Of a stretch of 64,000 bases of DNA, positions 23,901 through 35,147 are shown piece after piece. Source of the stretch: Blasia pusilla (lineage: Eukaryota; Marchantiophyta; Marchantiopsida; Blasiales); contig CM114272.1 in NCBI GenBank assembly GCA_050084515.1, forward strand, positions 43,400,001 to 43,464,000, read 5' to 3'. Under the pieces are notes generated by a model, which was given only the letters and a program-made list of their open reading frames with translations, was not told the DNA's origin and did no database searches. Made by a program: the position numbers and the translations under genes. The number at the start of each line of letters is the position of its first letter. Positions within the stretch are counted from its first letter, which is position 1.

Positions 23901-26900
23901 GAGCCAGTCAACTGATGACGACTAATCCACAAGCAGCTTTTCTTTCAAAGATAAACACTGCAACATAGGTTTGGCTTCCAGTCAAGGCGAAAGAAACTAC
24001 CACTATACTTATTGCAGATACCATAAAAATTTACCTTCAGATTTGATACTTTCCAGGTTCTGATGGCCTGCACCTTCCTGAAATCTGGATTTCGCTAAGA
24101 TGGAATGCAGTCTATCTAAGTACTTGTAAATTCTTTGACCAATACTCAACACTGCATCAGACAAGAAATCTACAAGAATCATCCGTTCTGTCCATTGTAC
24201 ATCAAGGTCTCTTCCGCCAGATTTGGTATATCCTTCCACCCTCTGTGAAATACAGAAATTTTCGACCTTCCAGCCTAACAAGGTTTCAAGCCATATAGCA
24301 ATTTCCTTTGGATTATTGTCAAAAGCTCCAGTACTAGCCATAATTCTGTGTGCGATCAGGTAAGCTGCACGAGATACTTCCTTCACATCTGAGCTCAGCA
24401 TCAACAATAATAAGGGCTTCAATCTCTTGTAGGCAGAGCCAACAGCTGCAAACTCTCCCACAAACCAACGAGATTTTTGTGAAGACAAAGCAGTTGTTAA
24501 TCCTGTGGAAGCTAGGAGAAGAGCCATGAGAGCCTTTTGCTGCATAGTTGACAGTGAACTTGGATCTTCTGGTAGGAGCTTAAAGGCATCGAAGCCAGTG
24601 TCTGCCATTGCTATCGGTAACACCCTCTGCAGATTCAGTAACAACCCATATCAGCCATCTCTTTGACCTTCTCAGGTCTCTGACGAGTTTAAATTGATTC
24701 ATTTATCCTTTCTATTGCAATTGAGGTCCAAGCATTTCCTCGTCTTTTGCAGAGAAAGACAACTGATGCCCAGTCTCATGAGTCTACCTGATAAGCTGCT
24801 AGCACTTCCACCACCTTTGCATACAGAAAAGATTCACTTTCTTCTCTTTCTCCTGCATAAAACGAGATCTCAGGTCCCCACAGTTGCCTGATGGTCTTCT
24901 TGTATTCATATTTTTCACTGAGGGAGTTTTGCTGCTCATGATTTCCTTCATCGACCATAGAGTCTTTTCTTTTCCTCTTTTTCAATATCTGGGGTGATTT
25001 GGTAGGGGTGCTAGTAGTTACACTGCCTGCACTTGAGAATGTTCTAAGAGATGACAGGATAGCCAGAAGGGTGTTTGGATCAGGTAGATAGGCTCGCATA
25101 ATGTCCTGAATGGCCTGTGATAACCTGCTCCAATCTTCCCCTGGGTTTTTCATAGGGCTACCATTTTCAATGCTTCTGTCTCGTAACTTCTGCTCCAGCT
25201 CTGAAGGGACAGTACTTGGCAGATTTTGGTCCATGCCCATTGTAGTAAATCCTTCTCCTAAAGATGTAGCAGGCTCAACACATGTAGCAGCATCCACAGC
25301 ATCAAGCACTTGTCGCAGGGAACAAAGTGCCTCAAAGAGCACTCTTAGGCATGCATGCTTCACCATATAATCAACATGAAGGAGACCTCTGTTTAGAGCA
25401 ACTCTGGAGAAGGCGGCAGGTAGTAAACTCTGCAAAATATTACGAATGAGGGGCCCATCAGCTGTCGGAGGCTGGAGGCCCTGAGATGATAGAGATGAAA
25501 ATTGAGGAGGTTTACTCGCAAGGGGAATTAGCTCAGCAATAAGAGACATTGCATTGAACCTGCAAAGGTGACACCCACGCGTTCATCAGTAGCTATTTAA
25601 TCAATACAATGCAGTGATCAAAGCACAATTCTTCTCTTTCTGGTACTTGCTAGCAGAACTGGTGAGACTGCATTGGATGGAGTAGGATGAACACTCAGAA
25701 AAACACAGAAAAGGCTCTAACAGCATGTACTTGAAGTTAATGCCCACCAAGCAGGAGAAACTCGAGGCTCCAAGCTCAGAGGAATAGAAGCCAGATAAGC
25801 AGCGGCTAACTTTGGTCTTGTTCTTCCTGTAGCTAGCAAAAGTTCCTTATGTCTATCCACCTCAGTCACCCTTAATCGCAACATAAGTCGCAGCAATCTA
25901 CCTTCACCACCTCCAAAGGCTCCCATCTTCGCCATATGGACAGCTTCCCAAGCGTCAGCATTTTCAGGACAAAGTCCATGAGAAGGGTCAGTGGAAAGTG
26001 CCAGGAGAATATCATGAGCGAGTTCACCAGCCACTTCCAGTGACCCATCAGCACTAACCACTGCCAATTGCTGAAGAGTGGCATCTCCAAACAGCACGCT
26101 TTGAAGTCCTCGAGGGACCATGTACACTGGAGCCATGACCTTATCTTGCATCAGTGTAAGCACCTGCACGATCATACTTTCGGAATCTTTGGAAATTCCA
26201 TGAAGAACTCCAGCAAAGAGAGGTCGTTTTTGCAGAATCCACCTCAAGAGCCCAGGATCCCCAACTGATAAAAATGACATGGCGAATTCCACAAAAGCGA
26301 CCCTGGTAGGTCGTTTTAGAATACCCTTCTCTCCTTCATCTCTACCCTTCTGCGGCCCCTGTTTAGGATGATGACCCAACTTCCGGAGGGCTTCTAGAGT
26401 GAAGTCAAATGTTGTTGCAATCTCGATAGCTAGAGCTCTACCCCGGTGTACAATTGCTGAGAGGAATAATAATCCAGCATTCTGTCTGCTTCTTTGGCTG
26501 GATGAAAGATGAGAGTAAATATCTCTCATCCGTGTGCGGGCAATAGACCGAGCCAACTTGTCAAGTCTAAGTTTCACTGTCATCATCTGCTTCTGTGATT
26601 CAGAGTCTCTGTCCTTTCCATCAGCTCCATCCTTTCCAAGAGGATGCTGGAACATATAATAGAGGAGGAACAGTAACGGCACAGCAGTAGGTGCTCCTGG
26701 CCCAACTTGCCACACTTGCATGAGCTCTGCGCATTGGGGAGATGCTAGCACATATGATACCAATACCTTCTCGCCATCCACCCCTGTCACAGCCTTCTGC
26801 ATCGCTGCTAGACTCGCAAGTAACTGCCCTTCATCTTGTGACGAGAGCCCCGCTGCCAATCTTGTCGTCTCATCATTCAGCACGTCTGGAGGCACATTTA

Positions 26901-27129
26901 GAATCCCACAGTTTAGCGAATTCAGCAGACCAATTTAATCCAGACTTGAGAATGCCTACTTTGCCAAGCGGAACGACCAGATTCAGAGAGTGAAAGACAA
27001 ACCTGGCCCAACAATAATAGGAGGCGCATCTATCATCTCCATGTCCTCCTCCTCAAGTCTGTCCTCGAGAGGAAATCCATCTTCAAACTCTTCCAAACCG
27101 GAAAGCTCGGCCCCATCTCCAGTCTCCAT
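14945..27129 (-). CDS. URB1: URB1/Npa1-like ribosome biogenesis protein (about 16 exons)
   Basis: Large HEAT-like nucleolar protein needed for early 60S pre-ribosome assembly (family knowledge). Start ATG at 27,129 (METGDGAELSG), acidic N-terminus. Exons by eye: 27,129-27,003; 26,885-25,731; 25,559-24,788; 24,626-24,035; 23,878-23,733; 23,417-19,758; 19,591-19,358; 18,682-18,479; 18,267-18,064; 17,639-17,478; 17,020-16,661; 16,504-16,460; 16,233-15,718; 15,672-about 15,622; 15,503-15,401; 15,260-14,945. The Npa1 domain is in exon 2 (RMRDIYSHLSSSQRSRQNAG); the NopRA1-type C-terminal domain starts in exon 6 (RRCGLTVLFFPAKREIDITG) and continues in exon 7 (YDPAFLLPFALHG). The predicted length of about 2,880 residues is somewhat longer than I would expect for plant URB1. 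Most junctions keep frame with GT-AG; exons 2/3, 12/13 and 14/15 do not join cleanly, so the C-terminal model is less certain. Confidence 0.88.
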
Positions 27130-28072
27130 AATCGGAGGAGAGGCAGCTCAGTAGTCACTGCAAAGCTGTCCGCTCAAATACGTTACAGAAATCAACTTTT
27201 ATCCAGCATCCTTGAAGCGACCTAAGCAACTCTTAAAAAACTCCAACCCTACATCCTTTCTGCGACTCTGGGTGAAATATGGTGCAGAAAGGCCAACCAC
27301 CGGACCCAGCTAATGATTGTTGTTCAAGGAGACTTGGCATTCGCCCACTACTGGTCTCCAACAGTGACAATCTCGAATTCTAGAACATAAAGGAAATCCT
27401 TGATATTAAACCCTGCACATACGGATGTGGTGCGACCTTCACACGCAGACGCAGCTAGTGGTTGTGGTTGAGAGAAACTTCTAAAATTCAACCGCGGCGA
27501 CCTGCCATTCAAGATCATGACGAAAGTCTCACAATTCAAACCCTGGACATACCATCGAGGCAGCTCACAATCTCGAATCCAGAAATACGACAGAAGTCCT
27601 GAACATTAAACCCCGAACCCTAGACATACCATGGTTGTTCCTTCCCATAGGACAGAATATAGCACCATGGTCTCAGGAACCAGGACTTAAGGACTGACTG
27701 ATCAGGGCCCCAGAAGGGCCAACACTACTAAATAAGGCGATCCTAGCCGTCTGAGGTATCATGAGAGACCAGAGACCGCCAGATGTGGATTAGGGGCATG
27801 CTTAGTCACACCTCCGTTAAGTAAGGCCCACACGCAGTTCCCAAACTGGTCACAGAGAATGTAATTAGTGGACGGCATTAGGATGGAGGTGAACCCACTA
27901 TTGACGGCGCTTAGGGGACTGGCATCACTTTTGAACCGTCAGATGGAAGTAAAGTGCATCCTGAGCCGACCAGCTGCGATTACTGTTGTGATTAGGAGAG
28001 CTACCAGAGTAGGGGAGGGTGCCCGGCGCAGACGGATAGATTTGACGAACGTTGGGTTCCAATCGATGAACC
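27130..28072. promoter_or_regulatory. Divergent (bidirectional) promoter region of URB1 and the Smr gene
   Basis: 943 bp between two start codons pointing away from each other. The URB1 side contains three imperfect copies of a motif that reads roughly ACAATCTCGAATYCAGAA...AAACCC...GACATACC (27,365-27,422; about 27,515-27,552; 27,569-27,632). A telo-box-like GAACCCTAGA lies near 27,610 and a site II-like GGCCCA (TGGGCC on the minus strand) at 27,825-27,830. Both elements are known in promoters of plant ribosome-related genes. Their use here is inference. No ORF is convincing. Confidence 0.6.
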
Positions 28073-31000
28073 ATGGAGGAGCTCGGTGGTGGCTATGGTG
28101 ATGGGGCAGGTGAAGGTGGTAGTAGTAGCTATGGGGGCCCAGGAAGGCACATTCCGTCTGCAGGAGCTGCTTCATCGGGTGAGAGGCTCAAGGTACAAGG
28201 CTGGTCGTCTCTGACAAGGCTTCACAGGAGCCTACCGCCTGCATCTTCACATCCTACGGATCCCTTTCCGCCTCTCACAACGTGCAGTATCTCCAGTAGA
28301 GCTTCCAGAAATGCCACGCTTCACGCTCCACCGCAGCAGCAGTCGCTTGTTTTTGTGGAAAGCTCTCCCCATTTCCCCAAGCAGAACAAGTACAAGGGGG
28401 TTTCTCCTGTCTCCTCCTCTGGATCTTTCTCTACAAACCTGCCAGGAAGAAATTGGGTCAAGGGCCAAGGGACTTCTTCGCCTGCTCCAGCTCTATCAAG
28501 CAATGGTTATGGAGGTGGTGGTGTTGGTGTTGGTGTAGGTGTCGCTGGTGGAGGTGGAGGTCAGGAATTTGTTGGTGGTGATTCTCCGCCTTCTTCGTCT
28601 TCCTCGGGTTCTTTCGCTTCCAACTTCTTCGCATACAACGGTCCACAAGGGTCTGGTGCAGCTCTGGGGTCGGGCACTGGCGCTGCAGCAGAGAACCATA
28701 ATCATCAGCACGCCCAATCTGGGAGGTCACTGGTACCTTCATCGTCGTCTACGAGGTCTGCCATTAACCACCGATCCACTTCCCAATCGAGTCCAGCGGG
28801 TGCATTTCGCAGCAGCTCCAATGCTAGCAACGAGGCACCGAGACATGAGACAGCGAGGTTGTCAGCGGATGCTGCGGCATTCGTTCCTGCTGTGAAGAGA
28901 GGATTTCAGCCACCAGACCCAGGAGCTGGGCCAGAAGATCGGTTTAGCTTGCTGAAGCATAGGATTGACAAGGACTGGATTGATGTCGTTGATGCGGACA
29001 CAAGAGTGGGAAGGTGTGATGTTGAGCACCATGGCCCAGCGAAGCCCACTGTCTCTGATTGTCGATCTTCCATTGGCGACGCGGAGAGGGATTGCCATTG
29101 TGAAGTGGATGCTAATGGGCTTGAACAAGGGAGAGATGTGGGTGATTCCGTGGCTACAAGAACTGCCTTATATCCCCCCGAGGAACCAGAGTGGGAGGAG
29201 GAGGACGTGTATCTGCGCTTTCGATCCGATGCACTGCGCACGGCCAGGTAAAGCTGCCCCACGTCCCCATTCGTTTGGTGAAGGTAGTGCAGTCATATTC
29301 TCTTTGGATGGTACAGCCCCCTCTTGACAGTTAGATCGTATGGAGTGGGAAAGGGAATTGGGGTCCTCTCTAGTGGGCACCAGGTTCTGAATAGCAGTCT
29401 TCGTTGATGCCCAAAGACTCTCTTCGATGGTATCCCCATAGACTCTCTTATATTGTATGGGAGTATTAGTCAATGGTTCTAGTCATGCCCCTATGAAGAG
29501 AGAAATGCAAGAATTTCCTCACTATTGCGCATCAGATTCTTACTAGCAGCCTTCATGGAATCACTGTGGCACTGCTATCCCCAAACACTCTTTTCCATGT
29601 TACAGGAGTATTATCAGACAACAATTTCAGTCGGGTCTCCGTTGGCAGCTGGTCCCGTGGAGAGGGAAGGAAAATCATCTCTTCTCCGTTGGGTATCAGA
29701 TTCTGTCTAGGTGCCTTTGTGAATGCGTTGTGGCACTTCTATCCGCAATCACTCTCTTTGATGGTATAGGAGTATCAGACAAAGATTTGAGTAATATCCC
29801 TATGGGCAGTTGGGTCTGTAAAGAGGGAAATGCAACTATATCCTCATGCTTGCGTAACTGGTACTGACTAGCAGCCTTCCTGGCTCTACTATCCCCAAAC
29901 ACTCTCTTGGGTTGTGTACGAGGATCAGAAAATGGATTCTGCTATACCCATATTTTCAGTTGGGTACTGTGGAGAGGTAGGTGCAATCATATCCTCTCTA
30001 TTGTGCATGAGGCTCTGAACTGTAGGTTTTGTGACACTGTTATCCCCAAACACTCTCTAGGATATCACGGGAATACCGGAAAATTGATTGTGTCATACGC
30101 TGACTGCCAACGGGGTGGAAGCACGTTGACTAAGAATGTGAGGTTGAATGGAGCTGCGATGTAACCATGAAATGCATTTCCTTAATTGAACTGAAAAGCA
30201 CTGTGGGCAATGACTTATTGATTGGTTAAGAAAACTAGTCTTATGAGCAGTTGAGAGTGCGAATGAAGATGCATAGGCTGGTGGTTCTGTGGTGGGGCAG
30301 GGAGAGAAGTAGGTTTGCACAGGGAGCATCAAATGCCTACATGCGTGGCGATCACAGACGAGCTAAGTTGATGTCAAGGCAGGCGCAAGAAAAGCGGTTG
30401 CTTGCTGAGAAGTTGAATGCTGAAGCTGCTGCCGAAATTCTCAACGAAACCAATAGTCAAGGCAACAGAGACGTTTGGCACCTTGATTTACATGGACTCC
30501 ACAGTGCAGAGGCTGTGGCTGCTCTAGAGAACCGGCTACAGATTCTTGAACATGGGCACACCAAAAACCAGGAATCGGAGCTGTTGTCTAGTCCTCATCT
30601 GGCTGAAATATTTAGGCAAGACCCATCTCTGGGTTCACATCACAATTACAACAAGCAATGCTTTACAACAAGAGGACAGCCGGAGTCTTCCAAGCATACC
30701 CAAGCTCAAAATCTGATTCTAGCTCCATGCCAATTGTCAGTTATAACTGGTGAGTTTTGTACTACATATCATGAATGATGAGAAACCAGTTCAGTCCATG
30801 ACATACAGCAATTCTTCTGGCTGCTCAAATTGGAATGTAATGAATGAATGAACTAGTTTTCTATTGAAGTTTCCTGTAGTTCCCATGGTTTTTCGGAGAG
30901 CTCCATTCTCTCACTTTTTATGTAATGATTCTTCTCCAGGAGTCGGAACTCACAGTCAAGGTGGCCCAACACTTCCCTTTGCTGTCAAGAATTTTCTCAT

Positions 31001-31198
31001 CGACAGAGGGTATGTTTCTACCTTTTCAACTATCAACTTCCCTCTCAAGAAGGGCATGTCAAGTGTCAACTATAGTGCAGTTCACTTACATCAACAAATC
31101 TTTGTGAACACAGATACCAATATGAAGAAACAAGGGCAGGAATGATCTCTGTGCGACCAAAGCTTCGGTTGAAGGTAAGTGGGGCAAGGATCATCTAG
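28073..31198 (+). CDS. Smr-domain protein with DUF1771 (4 exons)
   Basis: Exons 28,073-29,247; 30,310-30,749; 30,940-31,009; 31,114-31,198 join in frame at GT-AG sites and give 1,770 nt, 589 residues. Residues 1-250 are Gly/Ser/Pro-rich and disordered. A DUF1771 helix pair follows (VYLRFRSDALRTA across the first junction, then NAYMRGDHRRAKLMSRQAQ), and then the Smr domain: LDLHGLHSAEAV, and after an insert of about 75 residues VITGVGTHSQGG and the final ISVRPKLRLK. LDLHGL and TGxGxHS are the Smr core motifs. Plant relatives are putative RNA or DNA nicking or binding proteins; the exact role is unknown. The gene shares a promoter region with URB1. The last exon might splice again instead of ending at TAG 31,196-31,198. 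Confidence 0.88.
29400..30110 (+). repeat. Degenerate tandem repeat of about 150 bp inside Smr intron 1
   Basis: The motif TATCCCCAAACACTCTC and a following GGAGTATCAG-like segment recur at 29,431, 29,576, 29,740, 29,890 and 30,041, giving spacings of 145, 164, 150 and 151 bp. The units also share GAGAGGGAAATGCAA and CTAGCAGCCTT. The repeat makes up most of the 1,062-bp first intron, which is much longer than the gene's other introns. Confidence 0.75.
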
Positions 31199-32170
31199 CA
31201 ATTTTGTCTCCTTGTCTCAAGTAGATTTATGTTAAGAGTCGTTATTGCATTGTGCAAGTATATGAACTGTGTATAACAGATAAACCATTGTGTGGCAGTC
31301 ATGATTATCCCATGTTCAAGGGATTTATCTGCAAACAGAGTAGAAGAGGAGGTTCCAAGTGTTCCAGCAAATCCCATAACAACCAGAATTTTCGTTCATG
31401 GGAAAAGCATATCAGGAAAACTGGTTTGGCAGCAGGTTTCACCTGCCAGGAAATGGGAGCATTTGAATTACGCAGCCATTTTGTGTGCACATCCGGTTAC
31501 GAAGACCCAATGGTGGGGGAGAATGGTGGTAGCATGCGAATGTGAAAGGATTTGTGAAAGAAGAGAATCCCAAATCCTCAGTACTGTACCTAGGTTTGGG
31601 AACCCAAATTTTGTACATACCTTTCTGTTGAGTTGTACACAAGGGTGTAAATGTAGTGAGGTGCCTCTTGAGAGAATTTGGCAAGTAATGAAAGAATTGT
31701 CATATTACAATCATCTACTTCCGGACATCTGTATGCTATCATTTTTCACTTCTTTATTTGGTCTGGTCCCATCCCTCTGACTCATGCATTTCCCATTTTG
31801 TGTCACATCTTCACATCAAAAATTTTCACTTCTTTATTTGGTCTGGTCCCATCCCTCTGACTCATGAATTTCCCATTTTGTGTCTCATCAAAGCACAATT
31901 TTGTCCAAATTAGTTTTGAAATCTGAATTCTTTTTTTTTATATTGAATACAAGTCGGAGTTATATCAGCAATCCGGCCGCCCTTGGCATAGAAAGCATCA
32001 ATCAAAATAGGACATCCGAAACTCTGCTATCAGACCATAAGGGATCTAATCGTACAGATACATTTACATCATCATCGAGTCTCCTGCCGGAGTACTAAAT
32101 TTGGAGTGAGGAATCTGAGTAGCTGGCGGAAAGGAAAAATGTGGAATGGATTCATGTGACCACCAGCAAC
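31199..32170. other. Intergenic region between convergent genes, with an 80-bp tandem duplication
   Basis: The Smr gene ends at 31,198 and the beta-helix/Root_cap gene ends at 32,171 on the other strand, so the two 3' untranslated regions should lie here. Two adjacent copies of a unit containing TTCACTTCTTTATTTGGTCT occupy about 31,741-31,900, with period 80 bp. Several ORFs of 60-160 codons show no recognisable domain or splice logic and are left out. Confidence 0.65.
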
Positions 32171-35082
32171 CTATACTCTGCCAAAGTGGATGTTTAGATC
32201 CAGTTTGCAGCCGAGTGCTGCATCTCCAAATCCTGCGCAAGTGTTCACAACTTCGCCTTGCCCACTGTCATGACCAAAAATCACTCCGGCCGTGGCCATG
32301 AGAGCCCTGTGTACCCTCCTCACAATATTCTTTTGTCCCTGTGGAAGCCACGAAATTGTCACGTGCCACAATATCGTCTGACGATTTTAAAGGCTGAATC
32401 TCACAAAGCTGATTTAAACGATTACACCTATCGACAAATATTTCGTTCATGTGCTTCGATACATATCAAAGTTTATCATAACCCTCCCGAACGTCATTTT
32501 TGTTTAATGAGTTTTCAGGTGCCGTACTTACATCACTCGTACCAATCTTATCTGAAGAGCAGCAGCGGTTTGTGGGTGTGTTGAGGAATCTATACCTCAA
32601 ACTGAGTGAACTTGCAATCTGGCGCCAAGATGTCGCTAGTAATATAGTCCTCCATGGTCCCATCGACTAGCACAGCTGATGCCTTATGACCGTGCTTTCC
32701 TCTCGCATCATGTATCTTCTTGTACGTCTCCTTCGTCTCTTGGTATGTTTGACCTGCAATACCACTCATATGAGTCGAGCTATTCGAGCCATTGTCCCCC
32801 TCTCTGAAATTATCAAATGCTAGGATTCTGTTGAACAAAGTGAGAGGCCACGACTATCCCCCAAAACTTCCTGGATACTAGATACTTCCTACAGAAATCG
32901 CCTGAAAGTCGCACACGCGAACTGAAAGTGGTGTACCACCATTAAGAATTTCTCTAATTTCATGGGCTGTTGTCTTCCATCTCACGGCTCAATCTATCTA
33001 AACCAGAGGATTGTCGCTTGAATTCCTAAACATGTAGTGGGGTGCAATCCATGCGACTTGAAGTGCCAGGTATACCCCAAGGCAAAAGCCAGTAGATTTC
33101 ACATCCTTAAGTTTAAGCTCATCATTCAGTGTTAATGCTTGATATTCTGCATTTTTTATGCTAATGGCAGTTACCAGCCTGTGTTGGTTGGTACAATCTT
33201 ACATACCTAGTACACCATGTACAGTTGGAGTCACTTTCATTTGATTAATCTTTAAGTTGACCTGAAAACATGCCAAAGCCACAATTATAAGATCAGAATG
33301 GATCAAACTCCAACAACCAGATTTCAAGACTCCCACCTATGAAGCCGTCAATGAACCATACACTCATTGCTAAATTGACCCTCGAGTATCCAAAGCTGAT
33401 AATATAAGAACTCAATTATGAAACACTAAGTTTGAGACTTACAGAGTTTGCTCCAGAACCCCTTGGTGTGAATGAGGGTCTGACTATGGTGATGTTCAAG
33501 TCTAGCTCGCCTGCTACTTTGATACGGGCTCCGACCAGTCCCCGATGGATCACTATACCATCTTTAGTGAATATCTCCTCGTCCTTGAGGACTTCGACCT
33601 GTGAACAAGTTCAGCAAATTTGAAAAGAGACTCCATCAATCACTTCAGACTTGTTAAAACAACTTTGAATTCGGATTAGAAAATGGAGCCCAGTGCTTTA
33701 TCTGGACTCACATGTGCTCAATTTACGAATCTCCCCAACTCAGTGAGCTTTGCATATATGCACACATTCTACAACTGGACTAACTAGCTTTCCCATGCCG
33801 AGGTTCTTGAAGTGCATTCTGACCGCAGACCGAGAGCATTGAGGAGTATTCATTCAAGCATTCAATGTGAACAGCTGAAAGGTTGGAGTACATCTCACAT
33901 CGTTCACTGTCATTTTCCATTGAGCATCAAAAGAGCTTGCATTCATACGGGCATGTGCGTCCACAAAAATCACAGATTTTTTGTATAGAATTCCAATCTT
34001 ATCAATAAACTGCATTGGCCCCAATAAGGAATTGGTCAGAGTTAAAAAATACTGGACACATTGTAGGCCCTACTTTCTTCACTCGTCTATTTCCTGTTGT
34101 TCAAACTTTAATGATCCACTGTGACTTCAGGTCAGTTGTCATCGATATGTCAACTGAAAATAAATCAGTACCACTGATCACTCAGGATTGGGGAGGAGGA
34201 GAGCTCTTAAACTTGGATAAAGCTCCAGCTACCATCACAAGAAAATGCACCACTACAATTAACACAGGAAGACTACAAAGAACATCCTTACTCACACTAC
34301 ACAGGACAGCATGTAAACGATCAACTTTCATGCTGCTATGACGTGAAACATGAAATATATCTCCGGACTCCCATGCAAAGAAGCCCTCTGAATCAGCGGG
34401 CGAACTATTTCAGTTAGACTTTACACTAGTCACCACTAAGACTGCAATGCAAAAACTTCCAGCTCCCTTTTTCTTAAAAGAATCTTTCGCTGCGCACAAT
34501 GAATGATTATTATTCAGGTGAGACTTTCATGACGGAGGGAACCCCAATGCATCACCAACATTACATTGTACGTGTGGATAGAGTTGTACTTCTAAAGGGA
34601 GTGAATTGAAGGCTTGGTTGGAAGACTTACAGTGGTACCCCTGCGCAACCCTGGGAAGACATGCATGTTGACGTGAATACTCCTGTCAGATATGACACAA
34701 TAATCTAGTCCACTTTGGCCCTGGAAATCGAACCGCTCGCCATGTTTACCGATGAAGTGGGGATCCCCCTTGATGGTGCCCCGTGGTGGATTGGTGGGAC
34801 ACAGAGGACAGGGGGGGCAAATAGGAGGGGGAGGAGCAGGTGGAGCACTCTCAACAGAGCCCGGAGGAATCTCTGGAGGGGGAGGCCAGAACGACTTCTT
34901 CGGAGGTGGGGGTGATAACATTTCAGGAGGCGGCGGGGAGAGATCAGGTGGAGGGGGAGGAGAAGGAGAAGGTGGTGGTGGAGAAGGAGGGGGAGGGGAA
35001 GGGGAAGGAGGTGGAGGTGGAGGTGGAGGTGGAGATGGGGGGGGGAGGAGAAGGTGGAGGGGGTGGAGGGTGGGGTGGGGGT

Positions 35083-35147
<65 letters not shown>

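Noticed and set aside
31292-31780. 162-codon plus-strand ORF after the Smr gene
   Set aside because: No domain. It continues into the 80-bp tandem duplication and most likely is 3' untranslated sequence.
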